From contig SYAB01000428.1 in the NCBI GenBank assembly GCA_005787665.1, positions 1-9,800 of the forward strand: a stretch of 9,800 nucleotides of DNA. Direction: 5' to 3'. Positions 1-6,326 of this stretch are shown here, piece after piece (the first letter of the stretch is position 1; each line of letters starts with the position of its first letter). The notes beneath the pieces were generated by a model. It worked only from the letters and a program-made list of their open reading frames with translations, had not been told where the DNA came from and ran no database searches. This DNA comes from Actinomycetota bacterium (lineage in GTDB: Bacteria > Actinomycetota > Actinomycetes > Mycobacteriales > Mycobacteriaceae). Both the position numbers and the translations under genes were made by a program.

Positions 1-191
1 ACACCAACGGCAGCCAGTTCTTCCTGGTGTACAAGGATTCCGAACTGCCGCCCAACTACACGGTGTTCGGCACCATCGACGCGACCGGCCTGGAGACGCT
101 GGACAAGATCGCCAAGGGCGGGGTGGCCGGCGGCGGCACCGACGGCAAGCCCGCCACCGAGGTGAAGGTCAAGTCGGTCCTGCTGGACTGA
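1..191 (+). CDS. ppiB: Peptidyl-prolyl cis-trans isomerase (cyclophilin type), C-terminal fragment
   Basis: Only the last 62 residues lie in the window; the reading frame starts at base 3 and ends with TGA at 189-191. Cyclophilins catalyse cis-trans isomerisation of Xaa-Pro bonds during protein folding. The fragment starts with the family signature NGSQFF (residues 2-7), which lines part of the active site, followed by YTVFG (19-23), the usual end of the catalytic barrel, and a Gly-rich loop before the last beta strand. The match to the C-terminal third of bacterial cyclophilins is clear. The name ppiB is also supported by position: in M. tuberculosis ppiB faces relA, and a rel gene lies at the other end of this window. 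Any N-terminal membrane anchor or signal would lie outside the window. The stop codon is only 2 bp from the stop of the opposing stress-protein gene. Confidence 0.93.
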   Translation, partial: TNGSQFFLVYKDSELPPNYTVFGTIDATGLETLDKIAKGGVAGGGTDGKPATEVKVKSVLLD

Positions 192-193
192 TC

Positions 194-1102
194 TCAGCCG
201 ATTCCGGCTGCGGTCTCCGCCGGTATCCCCGGATGCAGGACCGCGACCGGGCAGCTGGCGTGGGCCAGGACCTTCTGGCTCACCGAGCCCATGATGAGAC
301 CGGCGAACCCGCCTGAGCCGCGGCTGCCGACGACCAGCAGTTCGGCGCCGGCCGCCTCGGCCAGCAGCACTTCGGCCGGCCTGCCGGACCCGGCGACGAA
401 GGTCACCGGGACGTCGGGAAACGCCGCGGCGGTGACGATCACCGGAGAGTGGAACGCGCTGGTGTCCGACCCGGGCGTCGCGTCCTCCGGGTCGAACTCG
501 TAGGACTCCGGCTCACCGCGGCCCGCCTCGACCGTCACCGCCACCACACCGCAGCCGATGGCCTCGGCGTGCCGGAAGGCGAACGCCGCAGCCCGGTTGG
601 ATGCCGACGAGCCGTCGTATCCCAGAACCACCCAACCGGGGTTGCCGCCCGCGGCGTCGCCGTCCTCGAACGGAACCCCGCCCTCCAGTCCGGAGTGCAC
701 CACCACCACCGGGCACTGGGCGTAGGGCGCCACGTGCATGGTCGTCGATCCCAACAGCAACCCCCGGAAGCCTTCGATGCCGCGGGATCCGAGCACCACG
801 ACGTCGGCGTTCTCCCCCGCCGCAAGCAACGCCGGGACCGGGGCGTCGGGCATCTGCAGCGCCCGGATCTGCACCTCCGGCGCCGCCGCGCGGGCCACGG
901 CGACCGCCTCGCCGAGGACCCCGGTGGGATCGGCGATCAGGGCGGGCTCCGCGGCCGCGTCGGGGCGGGCGTAGAGCACCGTCAGGGGTAGCTCGTAGGC
1001 GTCCGCGGTGGCCGCGGCCCACCGCAGCGCTGCGACGCCGTGCTCGGATCCGTCGGCGCCAACCACCACGCCACTGTCGGCCGCGACGACTGAATCGGTC
1101 AT
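194..1102 (-). CDS. Universal stress protein with two tandem Usp domains
   Basis: A 302-residue protein made of two UspA-like domains (about 10-137 and 156-291), the size and architecture of mycobacterial tandem stress proteins such as Rv2623 and Rv2005c. Both halves carry the ATP-binding pattern G-2x-G-9x-G-S/T: G105, G108, G118-S119 and G259, G262, G272-S273. Each half begins with the usual hydrophobic strand and acidic loop (VVVGADGS at 12-19, VVLGYDGS at 158-165), and ends with a CPV strand. ATP binding is therefore expected in both domains. Proteins of this type are cytosolic and linked to hypoxia, dormancy or redox stress, but the exact role here cannot be read. The start at 1102 is chosen because GGAGGG lies 8 nt upstream and the first Usp strand follows directly; a GTG 48 bp further upstream in the same frame adds residues unlike the family. 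The gene is divergent from the permease and converges on ppiB. Confidence 0.93.
   Translation of the reverse strand: MTDSVVAADSGVVVGADGSEHGVAALRWAAATADAYELPLTVLYARPDAAAEPALIADPTGVLGEAVAVARAAAPEVQIRALQMPDAPVPALLAAGENADVVVLGSRGIEGFRGLLLGSTTMHVAPYAQCPVVVVHSGLEGGVPFEDGDAAGGNPGWVVLGYDGSSASNRAAAFAFRHAEAIGCGVVAVTVEAGRGEPESYEFDPEDATPGSDTSAFHSPVIVTAAAFPDVPVTFVAGSGRPAEVLLAEAAGAELLVVGSRGSGGFAGLIMGSVSQKVLAHASCPVAVLHPGIPAETAAGIG
195..210. terminator. Short GC hairpin at the ppiB / stress-protein convergent end
   Basis: CAGCCG (195-200), loop ATTC, CGGCTG (205-210): a perfect 6-bp stem beginning 3 nt after the ppiB stop and overlapping the stop codon and last codons of the opposing gene. There is no T-tract on either side. 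Hairpins without a U-tail have been proposed as terminators in mycobacteria, and the position suits ppiB. GC-rich DNA makes short stems easily, so this is tentative. Confidence 0.4.
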
Positions 1103-1110
1103 GGCGGTGT

Positions 1111-1116
1111 CCCTCC
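1111..1116 (-). promoter_or_regulatory. Ribosome binding site of the universal stress protein
   Basis: Reads GGAGGG on the minus strand, 8 nt before the ATG at 1102. It decides that start over the in-frame GTG at 1150. Confidence 0.7.
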
Positions 1117-1212
1117 GTCCGCTCGATTCTTCTCCATGCAAAGCAAACACCGGATGGGGCCGCCGTGTCAGCGGTACGGTGCTACTTCAGTGATTCATTC
1201 AACGAACCCGGC

Positions 1213-1217
1213 GAGGG
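1213..1217 (+). promoter_or_regulatory. Ribosome binding site of the permease
   Basis: GAGGG, 4 nt before the ATG at 1222, inside a purine-rich run. It selects this start over the much longer open frame that extends left across the stress-protein gene. Confidence 0.55.
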
Positions 1218-1221
1218 TGGC

Positions 1222-2745
1222 ATGACAGAGACACACCATCTGCATCACGCTGCCGAAGCCGACCTTCGGGAAAAGGGCCTCTCCCGCAACTCGGTCGGCG
1301 TGCTGGGCAGCGTGGCGCTGGGGATCTCCTCGGTCGCCCCGGCGTATGCCCTGACCGCCACCATCGGCCTCCTGGTCGCCGAGACCGGACACAAGATGAC
1401 CGTGGTGATCATCGCGGGTTTCCTGCCGATGTTCTTCGCCGCCTACGCCTACCGCGAACTGAACAAGGTGATGCCGGACTGCGGCACCTCGTTCACCTGG
1501 ACCACCAAGGCGTTCGGGCCGTATGTCGGTTGGATCGGTGGGTGGGCGGCGATCCTGGCCACCGCGATCGTGCTGTCCAACCTTGCCGGAGTCGCGGTCG
1601 AGTTCTTCTACCAGTTCCTCGGTGATCTGTTCAGAAACCCCGAGCTGGGCGCACTGTGGGAGACGCCGTGGGTCAACGTCGCGACCTGCGTGACCTTCCT
1701 GGCGGCGGCCACCTGGGTCGCCTACCGTGGCATCACCACGACCGAACGGGTGCAGTTCATCCTGGTCGGCTTCCAACTGGTCACCCTCGGGGTGTTCGCT
1801 GTGCTGGCGATCGCCAAATCGGGGTCCTCGCCCACCGGGATCCCGTTCTCGTGGGACTGGTTCAGCCCCGCCGGGCTGACCGTCTCGGCGTTCATCGCCG
1901 GGCTGTCCGGCTCGATTTTCGCGTTCTGGGGCTGGGACACCTGCCTGACGGTCAACGAGGAGTCCAAAGGTTCGGACAAGACACCGGGCCGCGCCGCTCT
2001 GCTGTGCGTGCTGTCGATCCTGCTCACCTATCTCCTCGTGGCGACCGCCAGCCAGATGTACGCCGGCACCAGCGATGAGGGTCTCGGACTGGGCAACTCC
2101 GACAACGCCAGTAACGTCTTCGGCGCGCTCGCCGAGCCCGTCCTGGGCCACCCCTGGCACCTGGTGCTCTACCTTGCCGTGCTGGCCTCGAGCACGGCCA
2201 GCCTCATCACGACCTTCCTGCCGTCGTCCCGCACCATGCTGGGCATGGCCGCCTACAAGGCACTCCCGCCCCGGTTCGCCTCGATCCACCCTCGCTACCT
2301 GACCCCGTCCTACGCCACCGTGGTGGCCGGTTCGGTCGCGGCGGCCTTCTACGCCGTACTGCACCTGCTCAGCCGCAATGCGCTGATGGACACCATCTAC
2401 GCGCTCGGCATCATGATCTGCTTCTACTACGGCCTCACCGCATTCGCCTGCATCTGGTTCTTCCGCCGGGAACTGTTCGCCGATCTGAACAGCTTTGTGT
2501 TCAAACTGCTCTTCCCCCTGCTAGGCGGGCTGGGCCTGTTCGCCGTGTTGATCATCACCCTGCGTGACAGCGCCTCCCCCGACTATGGCAGCGGCGCAGA
2601 AGTCTTCGGCGTCGGACTGGTCCTGGTGCTCGGCGTGGGCCTGATCCTGCTGGGCCTGGTGCTGATGTTTGCGTGGCGCGCGGTCCAGCCGGCCTTCTTC
2701 CGGGGCGAGACCCTGATCACCGACACACCTGTCGTCATCGACTGA
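1222..2745 (+). CDS. APC-superfamily amino acid/amine permease
   Basis: A 507-residue polytopic membrane protein with about 12 hydrophobic segments, near residues 26-52, 60-78, 100-128, 150-168, 177-198, 219-238, 258-278, 311-334, 363-382, 390-414, 428-447 and 462-486. TM1 carries the small-residue stretch LGISSVAPAYAL (33-44), where APC carriers unwind to bind the amino or carboxylate group. TM6 has the aromatic run FAFWGWDT (233-240) followed by NEESK (245-249), matching the APC TM6 and loop signature. Length and topology are normal for the family, whose members import amino acids, polyamines or other amines by proton symport. The short N-terminus is His-rich (HHLHH at 5-9). Its 3' end faces an amine oxidase gene 24 bp away, so an amine substrate is plausible by context (inference). 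The frame stays open leftwards to 601, but the start at 1222 has an RBS and begins just before the conserved core. Confidence 0.93.
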   Translation: MTETHHLHHAAEADLREKGLSRNSVGVLGSVALGISSVAPAYALTATIGLLVAETGHKMTVVIIAGFLPMFFAAYAYRELNKVMPDCGTSFTWTTKAFGPYVGWIGGWAAILATAIVLSNLAGVAVEFFYQFLGDLFRNPELGALWETPWVNVATCVTFLAAATWVAYRGITTTERVQFILVGFQLVTLGVFAVLAIAKSGSSPTGIPFSWDWFSPAGLTVSAFIAGLSGSIFAFWGWDTCLTVNEESKGSDKTPGRAALLCVLSILLTYLLVATASQMYAGTSDEGLGLGNSDNASNVFGALAEPVLGHPWHLVLYLAVLASSTASLITTFLPSSRTMLGMAAYKALPPRFASIHPRYLTPSYATVVAGSVAAAFYAVLHLLSRNALMDTIYALGIMICFYYGLTAFACIWFFRRELFADLNSFVFKLLFPLLGGLGLFAVLIITLRDSASPDYGSGAEVFGVGLVLVLGVGLILLGLVLMFAWRAVQPAFFRGETLITDTPVVID

Positions 2746-2755
2746 CAGCGACCGG

Positions 2756-2771
2756 GGCCCGGGTTCGGGTC
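2756..2771 (+). terminator. Compact hairpin after the permease stop
   Basis: GGCCCG (2756-2761), loop GGTT, CGGGTC (2766-2771): a 6-bp stem with one G-U pair in the plus-strand RNA, starting 10 nt after the permease stop. On the minus-strand RNA the wobble becomes an A-C mismatch, so it suits the permease transcript better than that of the amine oxidase. No T-tract follows. A 14-bp palindrome at 2806-2819 lies in the coding end of the amine oxidase and could add structure. Confidence 0.33.
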
Positions 2772-4725
2772 AGCCGCCGTGGCACGCCCCGGCCCCGCCG
2801 CCTTTCGCCGTCGACGGCGCATCGATCGACGGGTTGCGGTCGAAGAACCCGGACGGCTTGAGCCAGAACGACACCGTGTCGACCGACATGATCGGCCACT
2901 CCTCCACCCGGGTGATGTGGTGGATGCCGAACACGTACCAGAGCACGACATCGGTGTTCACCAGTGGTGCGTCGTCCTTGATCCACTCGGTCATCCCGGT
3001 GTCGATCTCGGACTGGACCGGGTAAGCCCCTGCCGGCCAGCGTTCGTCCGAACTGTTCTTCGTCACCCACAGGGTGTGGCCGATCACCGGAGCGCGTAGG
3101 TACTGGGGTGCGAAGTCGTCCATCATCGGCGGAAAGCAGGCCCCGGGAACGAGTTTGTAGCCGACGTTGGTGCCGTGCTTGTTGACCTTGGTCGGGTTGA
3201 CCACCTTCCAACTGCGCTGGGTCGACCAGTCGAAGTCCCGGGCGGACTCCCCCTCGGAGGTGATCGGCGTCGACTCGGTCACCAGAGCGAGCCCGTAGGG
3301 GTTGTCCGCAGAGACCGGCGGTGCGACCGAGTCGATCTCCATGACGGTGTTGTCCTCGCCATCGACGTCGAGGTCCAGCCTGGCGACCAGGAAATGCTGA
3401 TGGAACGGGGCGTAGGTGTTCTTGTCGACGACCGTTCCGTACGGCGGCGGGGTCGACCCTTCGGGAAAGGGCGTTGTCACCATGATCCCGGTGGCCCGAA
3501 TCTCACACTCGATGTTCCCGTCTTGGTACAGCCGCCAGTAGATCAGGTACTCGTAGTTGGCCACCGTCGCGTGGCAGGAGATCACCATCCGGCGCTGCCG
3601 GCGCACCTCGGCCCCGTGTTTGTAGTCGACGTGCTTCCACAGAACGGCGTTGTCCTCCTCGTGCAGACAGATCGCGTTCTTGATGGTGTAGGGCTCGCCC
3701 CGGGTGTTGGCCAGGGTGGCGTCGACGTAGACGATCTCGCCCAGGCAGTCGCAGCCCAGTTCCAGCGAGGTCGTCATCACGCCCAGGCCCCACTCCCCGA
3801 TGTCGAAGGCCGTCCGGCGGTAGTGGTCGAATGAGGGATCCCGATACGGAACGACCATCTCGGCCAGCGACATCCGATAGGCGACATCGCGTTTGGTGCC
3901 GTTGTCGTCGAAGGTCAGCTGATAGATCACCGGCCCTTCGCGGTAGTTGAAGCCCAGCCGCATGGTCCAGTTGAGCCATTTCAGTTCCGAGCCGTCGAGG
4001 GTGAACGACGGGCCCTCGGGCTGAGTGATGTGCAGCGGCTTGACATCGGTGCGTGGTTCGATGCCGCGCACCGCGGGCACGTACTCACAGTCGACTTCGG
4101 GCTGGCCGTAGGAGTGGTCGTTGTCGATTTCGAGCAATTCATGGGTGTTCATATCGACGACCAGTTGAAGGCCGGAGACCGGGTGGCCGTAGGGATTTCC
4201 CTCCGGTGTCGCCCGGGCCCACAGATCGCACCAGCCGAGCCTGCGGTTCGGGTACTTCTCTTTGCGCCGCAGGACGGCCCGGGCGAGTTCCACCGAAGCC
4301 GGCATCAGAGCCTTGGCGTACGCCCAGGTGTCGATCAGGATGAGGCTCATGTCGGTGAAGCCGCGCTCGGCAAGTGCGGCAATAACATCGGGATGCTTGC
4401 GCATCGCCTCGTCGATCTCGTAGAACTCGTCGATGGTGAAGTTGGGCTGGACGCCAGGGATGTGCTCGAACGAGACCACAGCACCCTCGGTCAGATCGAC
4501 GGTGGCTTCATACGTCTTGTTCTCGGACCGGTCCAGCAGGACCGCGAACGACGTACGGGGCACCGCATCGCCGGGCTGCCAGGCCTTGACCCAACTCTTC
4601 TCCGGCTCCTTGAGTTCGATCGACGCGAAACGCCACCCGCCGCTCACCAGTCCCTCGCGGCGCAGGATTTCGGCGGTCTGCCGGAACTCCTCCGTTGAGA
4701 GCGAATCCAGTGGATGCTGCGCCAT
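2770..4725 (-). CDS. Copper-containing primary amine oxidase (TPQ enzyme)
   Basis: A 651-residue enzyme that oxidises a primary amine with O2 and water to an aldehyde, ammonia and H2O2. All hallmark residues are visible. Tyr391 in TVANYEY (388-393 region) is the precursor of the self-made topaquinone cofactor. His442 and His444 (HQH) plus His603 (GIHHITR) are the copper ligands. Asp308 in FDIGEWGLG is the catalytic base. Cys327 and Cys353 are spaced like the disulphide pair of Arthrobacter globiformis phenylethylamine oxidase (C317-C343, from memory). Length fits the bacterial three-domain form, without the E. coli D1 stalk. From memory, segments such as FDIGEWGLG and NAICLHEEDNAVLWKHVD look closer to the histamine/methylamine oxidase branch than to phenylethylamine oxidase; the substrate remains open. 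No signal peptide is seen, so it is probably cytosolic. The tail is Gly-rich and ends near Cys-His-Gly. The ATG at 4725 has AAGGAG 6 nt upstream. It diverges from the ATP-grasp gene. Confidence 0.97.
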   Translation of the reverse strand: MAQHPLDSLSTEEFRQTAEILRREGLVSGGWRFASIELKEPEKSWVKAWQPGDAVPRTSFAVLLDRSENKTYEATVDLTEGAVVSFEHIPGVQPNFTIDEFYEIDEAMRKHPDVIAALAERGFTDMSLILIDTWAYAKALMPASVELARAVLRRKEKYPNRRLGWCDLWARATPEGNPYGHPVSGLQLVVDMNTHELLEIDNDHSYGQPEVDCEYVPAVRGIEPRTDVKPLHITQPEGPSFTLDGSELKWLNWTMRLGFNYREGPVIYQLTFDDNGTKRDVAYRMSLAEMVVPYRDPSFDHYRRTAFDIGEWGLGVMTTSLELGCDCLGEIVYVDATLANTRGEPYTIKNAICLHEEDNAVLWKHVDYKHGAEVRRQRRMVISCHATVANYEYLIYWRLYQDGNIECEIRATGIMVTTPFPEGSTPPPYGTVVDKNTYAPFHQHFLVARLDLDVDGEDNTVMEIDSVAPPVSADNPYGLALVTESTPITSEGESARDFDWSTQRSWKVVNPTKVNKHGTNVGYKLVPGACFPPMMDDFAPQYLRAPVIGHTLWVTKNSSDERWPAGAYPVQSEIDTGMTEWIKDDAPLVNTDVVLWYVFGIHHITRVEEWPIMSVDTVSFWLKPSGFFDRNPSIDAPSTAKGGGAGACHGG

Positions 4726-4841
4726 CTCGGTCTCCTTCGTTGGATCGATATCCCCACTGTTTCCAGGTCACCGCGGCCTGCAAAATGCGACAATCCACCT
4801 CAGGCGGTATGCCAAACAACCGGGAAGGCATCGGAATTCAG
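4726..4841. promoter_or_regulatory. Divergent intergenic region between amine oxidase and ATP-grasp gene
   Basis: This 116-bp gap lies between two head-to-head genes and should hold promoters for both, possibly with a shared operator. It is clearly AT-richer than the flanking coding DNA, especially around 4781-4795. Weak symmetric elements are present: GGAT-N4-ATCC at 4742-4753, and GCCTG (4776-4780) facing CAGGC (4801-4805). Neither matches an operator I can name, and no convincing -35/-10 pair stands out. If the ATP-grasp protein starts at 4809 instead of 4842, the gap shrinks to 83 bp. Confidence 0.4.
4732..4737 (-). promoter_or_regulatory. Ribosome binding site of the amine oxidase
   Basis: Reads AAGGAG on the minus strand, 6 nt before the ATG at 4725. 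A near-consensus site, which fixes the start. Confidence 0.75.
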
Positions 4842-6311
4842 ATGATATCCAGCGTATTCCGAACCCGCGGACTTAATGGCATCCCGGAAATCCGCACGTT
4901 CTTCCGAACCAACGAACAGCCCATTTTCTTCGTGGGTCCGACGGCCTTCAATCTGCTCGGCATCGACCGATGGGTCCGCGGATTCGAGTACATCGTCTAC
5001 CACGATTCCTGGGACGCATCCCACCCGCGGGTCTTCACCCCGAGTAGCAAGCCCTATATCGAGTTCACCAGTTCCGAGGAGATCAACAACTACCTGCTGC
5101 GCGATCCCGAAGTCCAGCGTCATATCGAAGAACGCTGCCTGGCAACCGGGTTGCGTCCGATGATCGCCATGGTCTTCTTCGACGAGGAGACCGAGCAGAT
5201 CTGTCGCGACCTGGATTACAAACTGATCCTGCCACCCGATTCACTGCGCCGTCATCTCGATTCCAAGATCGTCACCACCCAACTCGGCGAGCAGGCCGGC
5301 GCTCCGTCGGTGCCCAATGTCCTGGCACGCGCCGACAATTATCAGCAGTTGAGCGAACTGGCCGCCGGGGCGGGCCTAGGCTCGGACCTGGTGGTCCAGA
5401 CACCCTACGGAGACTCGGGCAAGACGACGTTCTTCATCACCAAAGAGGCCGATTGGGATCGCGACAGCGACTCCATGGTCGGCCAGGACCTGAAGATCAT
5501 GAAGCGGATCAACAACCGTGCCGTGGCGGTGGAGGCGGTCAACACCGAGCACGGGACCGTTGTCGGACCCTTCATGACCGACCTCACCGGCTACCCGGAA
5601 CTGACCCCCTACCGAGGCGGGTGGTGCGGTAACGACCTCTATCCGGAGGCGCTCTCCGAAGCGCACCGCAACACCGCCATCGGGCACGTGCGGCGTTTGG
5701 GAGACCGCCTGCGCGAGGAGGGCTATCGCGGCTTCTTCGAGGTGGACGTCCTGGTGGACCTCGACTCCGATCACGTGTACCTCGGCGAGCTGAACCCGAG
5801 GATCTCGGGCGCCTCCTCGATGACCAATGTCACCGCCGGCGCCTACGCCGACATTCCACTGTTCCTGTTCCATCTGCTGGAGTTCATGGACATCGACTAC
5901 CGCGCCGACGTCGATGAAATCAACGAGCGATGGCGCGAACTGGCCGCCGTGGATGTGTGGGCCCAACTGATCATGAAGGAGCCCAACGACTCGATCGAGC
6001 GGATCCTGGCGGCGCCTCAGACCGGTCGATACCGACTGACCGAGGATGGCGCACTGCGGTTCATCGGCGTGACCAACGACTGGCATGACGTCACCCACGA
6101 GGACGAGTGCTTCTTCCTCCGCGTGTACGGACCCGGCGACTACCGGTTCAAAGGGGCCGATCTGGGAATCCTGGTCACCAAGGGGCGAATGCAGACCGAG
6201 GACGGCCTCACCCGCCGATGCCGGAGCTACATCGACGGTATCCGCGCCATGTACGTGAGCGAACCGTTGCCCAGTCCCCCAGCGGTGTACCCGATCCGCT
6301 TCGTCAAGTAA
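4842..6311 (+). CDS. ATP-grasp domain protein (carboxylate-amine ligase-like; substrate unknown)
   Basis: A 489-residue soluble protein with an ATP-grasp core. A Gly/Ser/Lys nucleotide loop, YGDSGKTTF, lies at 189-197. The Mg-ATP ligands appear as FFEVD (E300) and GELNPRISGAS (E316, N318, R320), the E-x-N-x-R pattern shared by biotin carboxylase, carbamoyl-phosphate synthase and D-Ala-D-Ala-type ligases. The N-terminal 130 residues look like a Rossmann-type preATP-grasp domain. Enzymes of this fold activate a carboxylate as acyl phosphate and couple it to an amine or thiol. Homologues are probably labelled biotin carboxylase by similarity, but no biotinyl or carboxyltransferase partner is encoded here, so I do not adopt that name. 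The start is uncertain: ATG 4842 begins at the conserved-looking MISSVFRTRG but has only a weak GGAA upstream; in-frame ATGs at 4809 and 4785 are alternatives, and the frame opens at 4695, inside the oxidase gene. Its neighbours suggest amine metabolism. Confidence 0.85.
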   Translation: MISSVFRTRGLNGIPEIRTFFRTNEQPIFFVGPTAFNLLGIDRWVRGFEYIVYHDSWDASHPRVFTPSSKPYIEFTSSEEINNYLLRDPEVQRHIEERCLATGLRPMIAMVFFDEETEQICRDLDYKLILPPDSLRRHLDSKIVTTQLGEQAGAPSVPNVLARADNYQQLSELAAGAGLGSDLVVQTPYGDSGKTTFFITKEADWDRDSDSMVGQDLKIMKRINNRAVAVEAVNTEHGTVVGPFMTDLTGYPELTPYRGGWCGNDLYPEALSEAHRNTAIGHVRRLGDRLREEGYRGFFEVDVLVDLDSDHVYLGELNPRISGASSMTNVTAGAYADIPLFLFHLLEFMDIDYRADVDEINERWRELAAVDVWAQLIMKEPNDSIERILAAPQTGRYRLTEDGALRFIGVTNDWHDVTHEDECFFLRVYGPGDYRFKGADLGILVTKGRMQTEDGLTRRCRSYIDGIRAMYVSEPLPSPPAVYPIRFVK

Positions 6312-6326
6312 GTCGCCCGGTTTCGG

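Larger units (their letters stand above)
1103..1221. promoter_or_regulatory. Divergent intergenic region between stress protein and permease
   Basis: These 119 bp separate two head-to-head starts and must hold both promoters. For the permease, TACGGT at 1175-1180 fits the loose mycobacterial -10 pattern TAnnnT, but I see no convincing -35 box. I see no clear -10 for the stress protein and no DosR-type palindrome. The region from about 1181 to 1205 is locally AT-richer than its surroundings. The assignment rests on gene arrangement, not on a recognised motif. Confidence 0.45.

Noticed and set aside
601..1221. Long upstream extension of the permease frame
   Set aside because: It runs antisense across the stress-protein gene and gives a Pro/Arg-rich sequence with no domain. 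The start at 1222 has an RBS and precedes the conserved core.
1103..1221. DosR box upstream of the universal stress protein
   Set aside because: I searched for the GGGAC-WWW-GTCCC type palindrome expected for hypoxia-regulated mycobacterial Usp genes; only a lone GGGAC half-site next to the RBS is present.
1195..2364. 389-codon minus-strand frame opposite the permease
   Set aside because: Gly/Arg/Gln-rich shadow with no fold signature; the plus strand encodes a clear 12-segment carrier.
4695..4841. N-terminal extension of the ATP-grasp protein into the amine oxidase gene
   Set aside because: It would overlap the oxidase start and RBS, and the added residues look unconserved. ATG 4809 remains possible but unproven.
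4842..6311. Calling the ATP-grasp protein biotin carboxylase
   Set aside because: The motif resemblance is shared by the whole ATP-grasp superfamily, and no biotinyl domain or carboxyltransferase is nearby.
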